The position numbers and the translations under genes were made by a program. This document shows, in pieces, positions 45,468-57,284 of a stretch of 64,000 nt of DNA. The notes beneath the pieces were generated by a model. The model saw only the letters and a list, made by a program, of their open reading frames with translations, was not told the origin of the DNA and ran no database searches. Source of the DNA: Phallus indusiatus (Eukaryota; Basidiomycota; Agaricomycetes; Phallales; Phallaceae); the NCBI GenBank assembly GCA_027605045.1, contig JAQFWX010000046.1, positions 62,001 through 126,000 on the forward strand, written 5' to 3'. Each line of letters opens with the position of its first letter. Position 1 is the stretch's first letter.

Positions 45468-46814
45468 CTAGCATACATATTCTGAAAATAAACTATTCAT
45501 AATATGAAATGACAGTGCCGCAGAGTATTCCGTGTTTAAATCGTGCCCGGTTCCTGGTACGACAATCTGCCCAACACAGTCAACCTGTTTCTTTATTTCT
45601 GTAAGGGTTAAAAGCATTCACTCACTAAAGTGACATTTTTCGAGTCAGGGAAGAAAGCTGGTTCGGATTTTTCAAGTGCATCCAGATCACAAGGACCGCC
45701 GTCCAGTATGCAATGCACCATGTCGAACTGTCCTACCATTTCTGTCACCGGTCCGCGGTATCCTACAGCTGGAGTATATACAGAAGGAACTTGCTTCGAC
45801 AAAAACCTCGAACCAACGTCAAGGGTCAGGATGTCCAATTGTAACACAAAGGGCGAAAAAGAGGTATTAGTAGGACCGTAGAAAACTGAGCGAGACGCAG
45901 CAGTCGTTGTTTCATACCCTGGATCTAGGTTTCCGAAACGAACTGGATCTACTTGGTCGGCGATGGCGGTGAATGATGGTGGGTTTTCACTATGATCAGT
46001 TTGATACTTTGCTAAACTGTGAATGATAATGTGAACTAACATGAATGCAAGATCGTGAATATGACCTATGTTCAGGAGATATGTAAGTTGAGTTGCTATG
46101 CCATCACATTGACATGAATCAAACCTGTCAAGACCAGTCCATCGAATGGGGAAGATGCTCCGTCTTTAATTATTGCATAATTCATCACCACCGAACCGAC
46201 GGAATGACCCAATCCAACGACTTTCTTGAATTTTTTTGTCTGTCCTGTAAAAACCTGGGAAAGTGTACCGCTTTTTGCCGCGCGTGCAATAGAGGATACG
46301 ACTGCAGCTACAGAAGGAAGTTGACATTCTTCAGATTGTGGTTTTGAAGAAAGACCAGCGCAGATATTGTCATAAGCGAAGGATGTGATTCCATTTCGGC
46401 AGGAAAACTGGACATAAGAATAGTTTTGATACCCGTTCCAATTGATATCCCAGTATGCGTGAGTGTACGTTTGGCCGTGGAGTAAAATTTGTATATCGTC
46501 TAGTCATGATTCAATGTGCATACACAACTTTTTTTTCAATACCACGCCTTGAAAGCAAAACGTTTGAGGAGAACCAAACCTTTAAGTTTGGACGGAGAAA
46601 GCGGTTGGCACAATTCCCCATATATATCAAATGTCTTTTGAAGTTGCACCAGGTCCGTTGTGTTCAAGCTCTCTGTTGATGGATCCCTTGGGACGGACAC
46701 GTTTACTGATATTGGAATGAATCCAGAGCTGCATGAACAGACGGCGGCGACTCGAGTGGCGGGGAGGAGAGCAATAATCAAGTTGGATAGGAGCATGAAA
46801 GAAGCAGAGAACAT
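45468..46814 (-). CDS. secreted alpha/beta-hydrolase, esterase/lipase-like
   Basis: The ATG at 46814 opens a signal peptide (MFSASFMLLSNLIIALLPAT) followed by CSCSSGFIPISVNVSVPRDP. Later exons encode ILLHGQTYTHAYWDINWNGY (oxyanion region) and the nucleophile motif VVGLGHSVGSVVMNYAI near 46200. The third part (45608-46010) includes NPPSFTAIADQVDPVRFG and the probable acid region CILDGGPCDLDALEKSEPAF. The last exon has the histidine in VVPGTGHDLNTEYSA and ends FSEYVC with a stop at 45468-45470. The neighbouring alcohol dehydrogenase is convergent, 125 bases away. A decayed copy of the 3' part of this gene is at 51830. The natural ester substrate cannot be told. Confidence 0.8.
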
Positions 46815-47719
46815 CTGTGGCGTTGTAATAACGACATGAATGGCCGTTGATTGTATTTATACCAAAAACCTTTGCATATAATACCATCACGCCACTACAC
46901 GTGGACAAAAGAGTCGGCCAATCGGGTAAAGGTAATCGACGATTATTAACTAGCCTTCGAAATTGTTCAGTTCCGTCATAAGTATCGTGACTTGCAATTT
47001 ACGAGAATTTGATTTTAGGATGGTTTGGGAAAAAGCTCTCACATCAATCTCACAAAGTCTCATTTCAAGGGAGCTGTATATAAAAATTTGTGATACGCCT
47101 CAGTGAGAATTCTACAATCATTACTTGGTATTTTACAGCCTATTATCTATAATAAGGCCGAGTTTGCCCACTTAGTCTAGTGTTAGGGTTAGGACTGATT
47201 TTGAGCCAAAAAAAAGCAGCCCGGCCACCCCAGAGGGGGTAGACCAGGTCAGGAAAATATTTCGACAGTGCATGCAGTAATTTACCACATACAAACCATG
47301 GGCCTCGACAAAGGGACATTGGTCGCCGTGCAATGGTCAACTCCCGTGGCCCGCGAACACGAGTACATGAAAGTATTCACGCCATCAAGGTAAGTATGAG
47401 GAAAGTGGATATTTCGTGAAGGTTTATATATTATTTGCAAATGTCGTGCACGGACGCTACAGACAAGCGGTTGACGCGTGGCCATGGATGATGAACCGGT
47501 GAGTTTCTCGGCAAGTCCCTTGAAGCTCTCTTTGTAGCCGCTTTGGAGACAATTAAAAGTTCAAATCTCATCAATAAGTCACGTATGCCACATTCTCAAC
47601 CTCTTGACGCTGAGGATTTATCCTTTATTGTGTACGAGAGTGCCTCACCTAAGTATGTGCACTCATATCACACGCACTCACCTAAAAGCAGAAACTGGTC
47701 ATCCTCGACCAGATTTTAT
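46815..47719. other. intergenic region
   Basis: About 900 bases without a recognised gene. It includes the esterase promoter (TATTTATA near 46852) and a short GTTAGGGTTAGG at 47182, too short to be a telomere track. Confidence 0.4.
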
Positions 47720-47893
47720 CCATTGCACCAATCTCAACAGTCCAAATGCGAGTCAAGAAAACCGATCGCTTTCAAACAACGCCTCTGGGTCAGATCCTTT
47801 TCCGTTCAATAATTCCAAGGATCCGACCGCTGTGGATATGATTGCATCCAAAAGAATATCCTTGATGCAGCGTCCGCTATTCCGGCGGAACTG
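47720..47893 (+). pseudogene. broken, intron-less copy (copy 3) of the small Ser/Asn-rich gene
   Basis: Aligns with the gene at 6488: the start region reads CCAAATGCGAGTC against CCAAAATGTCGAGCC, then a frame equivalent to SQENRSLSNNASGS, then directly FNNSKDPTAVDMIAS, matching the second exon of copy 1 (NNSSNPTAAGTIGS). The 85-base intron is absent and the join is 18 bases shorter than the spliced form. Loss of one base just after the ATG puts the conserved frame out of phase with the start codon. Probably not functional. Confidence 0.55.
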
Positions 47894-48109
47894 AGCTGGA
47901 TTTGCCCCTTGGCGACATTGAGAGAAGGATAGCGTTGTAGTAATGAAGGCCGACTTGCGGACCAGTAAATTGCTCCAGACTAAAGTGCGCAAGACTGGGA
48001 GATTGGTATGAGACTCTGCCATTCCATGATGGTGAGATATGTAGCTATAACGTTTCCCGTTCATATACGGCAAGAAATCTGAACAGGACACGAATGTATA
48101 CTTGTTCAT

Positions 48110-48450
48110 CCTAAATCCAAATACCACGCCCCTGACGCACGTCCGATTCGTTTACCAGCCTGTTGAGGAGCCAAAGATGTTTCCCCTGATGGGCATGTCC
48201 ACAGCGTCTTGCGATGAGTAAGGCCACTGGCAGTTTCAATTATGTCCACGCCATTTCTGAGCTGGGAACAAAGTGATGGTAGGTAACCTTTCATTATTCT
48301 TCGGCGAATTGGCCTGGTACTCAAGCCCCAAATCAATAATACCCCTTCTGTGAAGTCTTTTTCAGGAGTGAACAAAATCTTCGGAGTTATGCTTCCGGTC
48401 GCAAAATAACAAATGGAAATGCCGATTCCATCACTAAAAAAGTTTGGTTT
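48110..48450 (-). pseudogene. decayed copy of the helicase 3' end
   Basis: Read on the minus strand, GGCATTTCCAT ... GGAAGCATAACTCCGAAGAT matches the helicase at about 8540-8480 (GGCATTTCCAT ... GGAAGCATAATTCCGACGAT). The other end, around TCCTCAACAGGC, matches the last codons of the helicase (CTCCCGAACAGGC) near 8000. The central motif V/VI region is mostly missing. It lies next to copy 3 of the small gene, as the helicase lies next to copies 1 and 2, so both belong to one old duplicated segment. Homology is by eye and is weak in the middle. Confidence 0.55.
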
Positions 48451-50633
48451 TTGGGGGTCACCGCAGTTGTGGATCTAAGCCTAGACCGAACGTAAGGGGC
48501 CTTCGTAGAGCTGCGCAGGAATTCCTAATAGCATTGGTAGAAAAGGCGATGCTGTATCTGTGAGACGAAGTTAAAAAGGCATATGCGCAAAAACGCCCCA
48601 GTCAGCAAAAGACTCACATCTAAGTTGTAGTTGTACCTTATACGACCACTTTTAAAATCTTCGATTGTCTATCGGAAATTGGGCCGTTCGATGTTCAGCT
48701 GCACGCTTCAGGCAGCCTCTTTTTCACCGTAACTGACACGCCGATTTGACGCCGATTAGAAAGAGAAAAACCGTAAAAATCGCGTCCACTGTTTATAACG
48801 CGGTTGAACACTAATATTGTCCTGATCATATGTATGACAATGAAAAAAAACGATGAACTTAATGATTCTTTGTAAGACTTGCTCCAAGCCAATACCCGGC
48901 GGCAATTGCCGTTGAGCAAATCTAGAGCGCTTCACTTTGACATTGAGCGCTTCAAAACCTTGCCTTCCTCTTGCCTTCTTCTTGCCTTCCTCCGAAGAGC
49001 GGCTGAATCAACGATCACGAACGAGACACCTGGATACAACGGCGCCGGGGTTCTTTTACCCTTGAAGCAAGAATCATAATCCTTGTATATTGTATCCCAA
49101 AACGATTCACCCAAGCATTGCCTACGCTTATAAAAAAGGCTTATCTATCGGCAACTTTTCATCAGCCTCTTCTCATACAATTAAACTGATATCAAATTCC
49201 GGGTGTTGAAACAATCAAACAAGCTCAATAAGCTCAATAATATATTTTGGACTACATACTTATATATATAGCTTTTCTCTTTCGAGAGAAAAAGGTTCAT
49301 GTTGTTTTATTTTATAGAACCTCGTGACCGGGCTCTCCTTGGAGTAGGTCGTGACCCTCGGATTCTATGGCAAAAATAGCAAGCGCCTTCACATCTCCTC
49401 AGTAAAAGGGTATCTGCTCACTTGTCAATGCCGTTTGACGTCGGACGTTCATTTGTGACCGTCAGTTCTATCCCCAACACATGCTCCGAGTCATGTATAA
49501 ACTTCGGATTGAGTACGTGCACAGTTGTTATTCTTACAGGATCAACTAACCCTGCTGCTCTAGATGACATTATATCAAATTAAGAATCACTCGCCCTGGC
49601 TGCTTCTAATAAGACCGAACCCATACAATTAATCATTTACTACGGGCATGGCATTTCTTATGCCCGACTTCGAAGCAGGAATCCTTTCTCGAAAATTTAA
49701 ACTCAATCAAAACTACTTGATTATCAGATAAATGATCCAACTTATTCTCTCTCTAAACAGCGGGTATGCATACACTTGCTTTACTATTTCATATCTATTA
49801 CCCATGCTATGAGATCCTAGTTGGCATTTGGTGTCTTACGCGCCGTTTCACTGGATTTTCTCTTTCATTCACGTGTGTAAACTGTATTAGCAAGCATTCC
49901 CGGGCAATAACACAGCTTCAATTTTATCCATCTGTGTGCCTCTTCTGCCCTTCATCACTCCACTTGCCCGAGTGCGTAGCTGTTTCTATGTGCGCCTCGC
50001 ACATTTCATTATACCTGATCTTTCTCCCTTTTATAATTATTCTGTATTTAGGCCTCTGATTCTAAACGTGTACCTTCAGGGCTTTCTCACTGCGGAATTC
50101 CTTTTTGTACTTTGAACCTTCACCCTCGCCCTAAGGATATCAAGTCTGGCTACCAACGTGAACATGCTCGCTCCAACATGCACATGCCGTAAAAACTCGA
50201 TTTTAAATTAAGTACGGATTCAAGATGTCGAGCTTGGATACACCTGTCGTATGTTTGCTCAAATATTCCCCTTTGAACGGGAGCAACACCATGACTGTTA
50301 CCCCTTAGAACGGTAAAAAGAAACCATGGTTCTATTACATAAATAATATGGATTCACGACAAAATTGCATGCGGATGGATGTTGAGCTCCTATAGATGCC
50401 GTGCTAGCCTCAAATCAGCAGCAATATAGGCGTAATAACCGGGATACACTACTACCTCAGAGCTTTCAGCCCTTTTTCATGCGCATGGTTCTTTGAAGTA
50501 TATCGGTCAGGAACACGGCGTCGATAACACCTACCCTTTTATGAATTCCAGATATACTCCGTCGAGCAGAAAACGCAATTGTGCAATGTATGCAATGGCC
50601 TGAACCTCGGACTAAAATTCACGCATTTCTGCG
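48451..50633. other. gene-poor region
   Basis: About 2.2 kb with no recognisable gene, RNA or transposon end. Frames at 48879-49079 and 49766-50059 have no domain. A short hairpin (CTTTTCTC..GAGAGAAAAAG) lies at about 49271-49293. Confidence 0.4.
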
Positions 50634-50640
50634 TATAAAA
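50634..50640 (+). promoter_or_regulatory. TATA box of the HsbA-like gene
   Basis: TATAAAA, 64 bases before the ATG at 50704, a usual distance for a strongly expressed fungal secreted-protein gene. Role inferred from position. Confidence 0.55.
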
Positions 50641-50703
50641 AGGGGCATGTTATGCTAACAAACCAACCGTAGCACTTACTGAAGTTGTCACTCAGATCGA
50701 AAC

Positions 50704-51620
50704 ATGGTCTCTTTCAAAAGCTCTTTTATTCTTCTTGCGGCTGCTATCAATGTCGCATTCACCTTTCCCATCGTGGAACGGACGCTTTCTCAGCTGACTG
50801 CTGACTTTGAAGCCCTCAAAGTTGATCTTGTGAGTGTTGTATTCCTTTTTTTTAGTGAGAACGCTTACTGAGCTTCTATTTGTCTTTGCAAAAGGCTGCT
50901 GTCAGCAGTGATCTCAGCAGTCTCTCTAGTACCGGTGTTGATGGACTGGATGTAATCCGCTCGCACCACTAGTCATGTTTTTATGGACTAATTTTAACTT
51001 CTCAAGGCTCTTGACACCGATTCAAATAAGCTTATAGCTGATATTGAGCAGGTAAGATGACCCACTTTACTCGTTAGAACCTCATTTGACGATACAACAA
51101 CAGGCAACTTCCGACTTCAATGTAAGAAAAATAGTCATAATTTTAACAATATACATAGTCGTTACTCACCTTTTTTTTTAAAAAAAAGGCTAATGGTCCT
51201 CTCGACGAAGCTGACTCTAGATCATTTCTCGCTCAAGAAGTTGCTCCGGCCACTAACGACCTTATTAGCGTGCTTGACTTGTTTGTCACTCAGAAGCCTG
51301 TCTTTGACCAGCTAGCTTCTCAAGTCCCTGGTCTCATTGAAGACACAGAGCAGGGAATCGAAGGGTTTGAAGGAACCACACAGGTTAGATACTCCAACTC
51401 AAACCTCATAGTCCTTATTGGCTAAATCCGATCACACCAGAATCTCATGAACGCCCTAGATAACAACAATCCGGTATGTTACAAATCGTTAGATGCCCAT
51501 AAGTGTTTTTTTTTTCCTAATCGAAGTTCACAACAGCCTGATGTGGTAGCTGAGGCTTCTGGCCTGATAACTTCTCTTGCAAACGCATTTGAGACTGCAA
51601 TCGCCACTTTCTCTGATTGA
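50704..51620 (+). CDS. HsbA-like hydrophobic surface-binding secreted protein
   Basis: HsbA proteins are small secreted fungal proteins that adsorb to hydrophobic surfaces and can recruit hydrolases there. The ATG at 50704 opens a signal peptide (MVSFKSSFILLAAAINVAFT), then FPIVERTLSQLTADFEALKV. Very short exons follow (ALDTDSNKLIADIEQ, ATSDFN), and a longer one (ANGPLDEADSRSFLAQEVAP then TQKPVFDQLASQVPGLIEDT). The last exon is SGLITSLANAFETAIATFSD with a TGA at 51618-51620. The protein of about 185 residues is helical and lacks cysteines, as expected for the family. Seven exons are a lot for so small a gene. Confidence 0.78.
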
Positions 51621-51829
51621 GGGTTTATGGTAGAAATTGAGAAGGTCAAATTCATGGCCAATTTTTGTATGAAATATCACTCTTTGAAATAAATCTGGTC
51701 CATTTGTACAATTTACGCACGCGGCATCTTTAAAATACAGTACATGAAATACAAGATATCGTTATGACAGCCACACAAATAATCGGATCACAAATATTGA
51801 CTATAAATATCGTACATGTTTTGAAAACG

Positions 51830-52200
51830 AATTATTCATAACGTCGAAGGATAATGCCGCAGAATATTCTGCGTTTAAGTCGTGTCCCGTCCCTGGTATA
51901 AACATCTTTCCAACAACTTCAGTTCATCAATTGGGAAGAATATCGTCATTACTGGCCACAATGACATTTTTCGAGTCAAGGAAGAAAGCTAAATTACGTC
52001 CTGCTCACAAGATCCCCCATCCTCTATCCAGTATGCAATGTAACATGTCAAATTGTCCTTCTATCTCTCCGGTGGTAGCCTACAGGTGGAGTGCATACGG
52101 CAGGAATTTGTTTGGCAAGAATTCGGACCAACGTCAGCAGTTACGATGTCTAATTGAGATACAGCCGGAGAAAAAAAAATGTTTGTAGGACCGCGTAAGT
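51830..52200 (-). pseudogene. relic of the 3' end of the secreted esterase gene
   Basis: Aligns over about 370 bases with 45490-45880: both contain GACATTTTTCGAGTCA(A/G)GGAAGAAAGCT, the AGTATGCAATG block and the GCCGCAGA(A/G)TATTC(T/C)G block near the C-terminus. The reading frame is interrupted by several indels and no upstream exons are present. It is on the same strand as its parent, 6.3 kb away. This is a partial duplication that has decayed. Confidence 0.8.
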
Positions 52201-52635
52201 TCAATCTTTCGAGTTAAAAAGAGCCAATATGGTTGAGAATGGTGAAGATATGGCATCCGGAAATGCAAAGTATAGAAAGCAAATAAGAAAGCTGAAAATG
52301 TGCCAGTTATGTATTGTGAAATGTGTAGCTCGTGAATTCGGAATGTTCCGTATGGTTCAGCGTGATAGAAAGACAGCATTTGTGCCGTCAATTGACCACC
52401 TATACATTCCCCGATTTTGTAGGATAAAAATTGATACCTCGTAGCCGACAGTGTTTTGTGAGGTACTTAGACGCTACGCCTGTAATGCTGCATTAACCTC
52501 CGATACTTTAGAGAAAGCTGACACCATTTGTTCACCTTGTCTAATCTATTTTACTTTGATTTTAAATTAATATTTGATACACCAAGGTTACAGACGAGTA
52601 TACACTTGACGTGCACGAGATAGTATTTCAAGATT
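52201..52635. other. intergenic region
   Basis: About 430 bases downstream of the reductase stop. The plus frame at 52229-52444 has no domain. Nothing else is seen. Confidence 0.4.
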
Positions 52636-54047
52636 TCACCATTGCCGTTCCAGAAGAACCTTAGCAGTGTCTTTAGCTGTCTTCTCAATCTTGGTGTATT
52701 TGAGACCTAGGATTGTTTTTGCCTTGGTGGTGTCCATGAAAGCGGAATGAAGTATGGTTTTACCCGCTCCTGGATTGCCTCGAGGAACGTTTGCAAAAAG
52801 GGCCGTTTCTGCCGAATCTTCAGATTCTGCATGAATGGCATCAAGGACATCTTGCCAACAATATGGACCTACGAGGATGAGAATTAGTAACAGAAAAAAA
52901 AGAATGAGCATACCCGCGGCTACAATAAATCTTTCTCCGCCAGCTTCCGGGGTCGTCAATACTTTGACATGGGCTTCCGCAACGTCGCGGACATCTATCC
53001 AGTTTCCCATATGTACCGCTGTAGGGTTCATCTTCCCAGTAATTATTTTATTGAAGTCGATGAGAGAAGTGTTCAAGCTCTCTAAATTTGGGATGTGTTG
53101 TAGCGGTGGCTGATAGCGCAACGGGTTTAGATATGGTTACAAAATGCAGATAATTACTTACGCCCCAAACCTGATATTATGACCGTATTTATCAATTTAC
53201 CTACCAGTAGTAGTATATATAATAGAACTTACAAATGGTGGATTGACAGAAACAATGTCCCATGAAATTTTGCCAGCATTTGCTTTCCCAAAGTCCCACG
53301 CGGCTAGATAAGTAAATTATCAGAAGTGTGAACGAGGTTTGTACAAACCCTGAACCTTTTTCTGCGAATACTTTGCTAGTACGATATTTGTGCACAGGAA
53401 GAGCGTCTTTTCCCTTTTCTGCTACTTCCTTGGCGGAAACTTCATTCCAATCTTTCTCCGTAAAGGTTCTTGTTTGACCGCTTGGAACTGGCTCCAAAAC
53501 ACACGCAACCGATGCAAGAATAACAACCCGCTTTAATGAAGGCCTTAAGAAAGTTTCAGTCACAAATAGTTGGCTGACTGAGAGGAATACCGACGAATGT
53601 TTAAGAGCACTTTCAAGAATATTTGTCGTTCCTTTGATGGCGGGTTTGATCAGGACTGTCGAATAAATTAACTTTCATCCTAGCAGAAAATTATGCTTTT
53701 GACGCACCATCAGGATCTTCGGATTTAAAATGAAAAGGGGAGGCTGTATGCTCAATAGCATCCACACCCTTTACGGCCTCATCAAACGCACCATCCTGCA
53801 AATGGTGTTTAGGTGGCAGAAAAACAAAATTGTGGCTTCTTACCGCGGTCATGTCTCCAACTACGACGTACTCAAAGCGATCACCATACTCCTTGAGCAA
53901 GTCCTGGAGATGCTTCCCTTTTTCTTCGGAACGAACCGTCCCTCTTACATGAAAACCGTTTTCGAGTAGAGATTTCACTATCCATGTGGCGATGTACCCA
54001 GAAGCACCGGTGACGAGGACTTTTTCTCCTGCTTTGAGTGATGGCAT
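52636..54047 (-). CDS. extended SDR, NAD(P)-dependent ketoreductase (dihydroflavonol reductase-like)
   Basis: Extended short-chain dehydrogenase of the dihydroflavonol-4-reductase/GRE2-like group, which reduces ketones or aldehydes with NADPH. The ATG at 54047 starts MPSLKAGEKVLVTGASGYIA with the nucleotide-binding TGxxGxxG motif. Next come VRGTVRSEEKGKHLQDLL and, after an intron, GVDAIEHTASPFHF. A downstream exon has LKRVVILASVACVLEP and the catalytic YRTSK (Tyr-x-x-x-Lys). Later exons encode NWIDVRDVAEAHVKVL and the end LGLKYTKIEKTAKDTAKVLL, with a stop at 52636. Six or seven introns. All key residues are present. Substrate cannot be assigned. Confidence 0.87.
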
Positions 54048-55235
54048 GACAGTGGAAGGTAGATAGTGGATCGCTGAGAGGAGGTGAGACTATGGGAAAC
54101 AGGGTCATATATATACATCCGCTTCGGGAAGCTTCGGACTTCGGATTAGATAGCTGAGTAATGGGCACTAACACTCAGAAAGAGAAAATCCTCCGCCGTT
54201 TCGGTGTGAGGATAATTAAATCGATTAATAATGATTATCCGCCACAATCGTAGGTTTGCAACTGTTTTGCATCTTTGGACTAGTTTGCGCTCCACTTTCA
54301 TTACACTTTCGACCTTCAAAGGAAAGGAAAAAGAAAAAAAAACTGGCTGTTGCAATGGCTTCGAAGCGCTATCATAGAATGCACCCTACTTCCCTGATTG
54401 CTCCAAATTGTTATCAACAGGATCCACAATTTGACTAATATGCCATACGAGTTCACCGCAGAAACGTGTCGGTCTTCTGAATAATATCCCGATGGTGAAA
54501 TAAAACCAATGAAGCTGTTAAATACAACGCGTCGGTGAACTTTCTCCGGGACTCGGCATAGCGACTAACCACGCGCGAAAAATCAAAATAATGATTCTAA
54601 CGAATTTCTGATAGAGGTATACGGAGGGGATCATAGAAGATTATTATATTGAAATGAGTTTGTTCAAATAAACTTATGAATTCAAGGTAACAATACGATA
54701 ATCTATTAGGCAACACCCATCATGGTACGATCACTTCTAATCAAGAAAGCACATGTCTTAAAACGTTGCCAATGACCATTCGGTTTTTTTCTAGGCCTTC
54801 ACCAGAACCGCATTCAGTATGAAACAATGAATCTGTGCGGGCAGAGACGGGCCAACAAACAAGAAGAAAAAGACAGTCAAGAGTGGGGCTAAATTCAACA
54901 ACGATTAGGTGGTATAATTTGAAAAGAGATGACAGAACTTGCCTGAATAGATATATTTCAAACGAACATATACTTATCAGACATGTCAACGTTAGTATAG
55001 AATAGTTTTGGTTTTGGTGAAAGGAAGAAAAAGCTCGCGCGCCCAAAACGACACTATTCGTGGGTTTTTATATATAGTCACATTCCGACTGTCTGGCGCA
55101 CTGCGTTTTTAGAACGCTTGCTGCGATACCCCGGCAAGCTGTGTTCATTCGGCCGGCATGCGAGCATAGGTTTACCTAATCAAACTATTGTCTTTCGCCC
55201 TCTCGCGGTCCTCCGACCATTTCCATCAACCTCAG
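54048..55235. other. intergenic region between divergent genes
   Basis: About 1.2 kb. A minus-strand frame at 54741-55046 has hydrophobic stretches (FSSLFKLYHLIVVEF region) but no family, and I do not call it. A TATATATA at about 55069 may serve a minus-strand transcript. The rest shows nothing. Confidence 0.4.
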
Positions 55236-56198
55236 ATGCGACCTCAGTCCTACTCCTCGTCGACAATAACAAGCTCTGAAGAAGAAAGCTGCGAGTTACC
55301 ACCTTCCCCGTCAACTTCATCGCTTTCCCACCCGTTTGCGAATAGCCGAAGTCTTCTGGTTGTTATTCCTCAAACCGGGGTCGACGTCGAAGAAGAGTCT
55401 GCACTCTACGATGAGCTCAACAGACGTGATTTCCGGGTACGCAGTGATGCTATTAAATGCTATTATGAATATTGACTTCCCGATATATGATTAAAAGATT
55501 CCCCCAGTAAGGTCTAAATCGCCAAACACAGTTGACTCTCGGTCTCTCATTTCTGGAGAAATCTGGTTGGGTGATAGTTTGGGCGAGAGCTCTGGGTTCA
55601 CTCGTGACGTTCGTATTACCGGATGGTCAAATGTTGGCGACAAATTAGGTGGCGCTTATGTAGGTCAGTAATTATATTTCAAATGTCGCGGAGCTGTCCA
55701 CGTCTATTTAAATCTGACAAATAATGATTGATATATTTTCGTAGTGTATGATTGCGCCGTCATCACAAAAGAGGTGGGGTGCCCTCGCTCCAGTTCCGAT
55801 TTTCAATTTAGAACACATGACCTAGGGAACAACATTCCATATGCTCAAACGATATAGCGATTTTGTGCAGTTAGCCATATTATTACGGCAAAGTCTACCT
55901 GTATGTATCTTATTATCCATTTCCTCTCTCAAAGATAAACTGATTCAACATAAATTTCATCATCTAGAAGGACTTAGTTCACAATGTACCGTCATTACCT
56001 CCCAAGTCACCACTTGGTGAGCCAATCGTCTCTCGTCCTAGAATCATCAGCCTGAACTTGATGCCTATCTATTTAGCTCGGTATCGGCCCGCATTCCTCG
56101 AAGGACGTCGAAGAAGATTGCAACACTGGTTATCGTCCGTATTGCTACATCCCGACGTGGGCGGTTGTTCCGCCGTCAGACAATGGGTTATGTCATAA
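55236..56198 (+). CDS. PX-domain (phosphoinositide-binding) protein
   Basis: PX domains bind phosphatidylinositol 3-phosphate and bring proteins to endosomes or vacuoles. From the ATG at 55236 there is a Ser/Pro-rich N-terminus (SSSTITSSEEESCELPPSPS). After introns near 55436 and 55661 come ISGEIWLGDSLGES and WSNVGDKLGGAYVVYDCAVI. The key basic motif is KRYSDFVQLAILLRQSLP near 55850. The proline loop is NVPSLPPKSPL and the second basic site ARYRPAFLEGRRRRLQHWLS, ending GGCSAVRQWVMS with a TAA at 56196-56198. Protein length of about 215 residues resembles small PX-only proteins such as yeast Ypt35. Five introns are placed with good sites. Confidence 0.82.
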
Positions 56199-57284
56199 AA
56201 TTAGCTCAACCATTTCCTGCATTTCCTGCCATCATCTGTATTCGCATTCTGTTTAGTGTTTTATTAGAGCATGCTTGTCCTTGAAGCTTGAAGGTTATGG
56301 CCTGATTTCCCTTCAAGCTCCGAATATCCAGTATCGCGACATTTATCTTTCCGGGTATTACGCCCGGTTCTGCCGTGATTTTGCACCGAAAATAATTATC
56401 TATTCAATAATCGCGACCGTTATCATTGTCAGGCTAAAAGACTTGGATAAAGATTCCAGTGATCCGGGTACGAAGCTGCGGTCCTCTCACAGCCCGTTCA
56501 AACACCCGCCTGGATCGAACCGCTTTTCCGACAAGACAATGGGGTTTATATAAGCTTTCTGGGAATGAAGCCCACTTTATACCCCTTCCCCTTGGGTAGA
56601 CTGGTTTTACTTCTTGGAGTGACAGGGTATCACTTCAGTTGATCATATCCATTCAAAGCGCCTTGAGTATTGAATATTGAATCATTCGTTGGTCTTATCC
56701 TGTAAGATTGATTTCTGACTAGATCCGACCTGGGCCCGATACTCTAAATCTGCAACAGAGGTAAGAAATGAGTGTTCAAATCTTCATCAATAACGTACAA
56801 TGATGGTTCCGATTTGGTTTGTATGTTTACGAGGATAGGTGTCGTGGCACTGAGTTAAGTCAGAATGGAAGATGAATCGATAAACATTCGTGATCAAGTA
56901 CAAGGGGTAACCCACGAATGTCCCTAATTCGGACCGTTAAGATGCACCCTGAGGTCCCCGCGCATCAAGGTGGACGTTTCAATTTGTGACTATTTGTTAT
57001 GTGAAGATGCAACTTGAAGCTTTCTGTGTCAGACTAAACTAGTCGGTTTCGGAAACGTTTGATTGACGGTAGTGTCACCTGTGAAACTCAACACACGTTT
57101 AAAGGAATTCGGAATTTGCAAATCAAGTCTCGTGAAAAGAAGTGTCAAAAGTTAAAAAAAGTCCATGAATTAATATTTAGACATGATTTAGCCTAAAGGT
57201 AATTACAGGCAGAGTAGAGGTCTGGGGGGAGAACATAGAGTAACAGCGAATACGAATTATCATTAACACTATTAAGAAATTAAC
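56199..57284. other. intergenic region
   Basis: About 1.1 kb between convergent genes. The plus frame at 56275-56553 has no domain. No repeat or RNA gene is seen. Confidence 0.4.

Noticed and set aside
47182..47194. Telomere-like GTTAGGGTTAGG
   Set aside because: Only two units with genes on both sides; expected by chance or as a trivial interstitial match.
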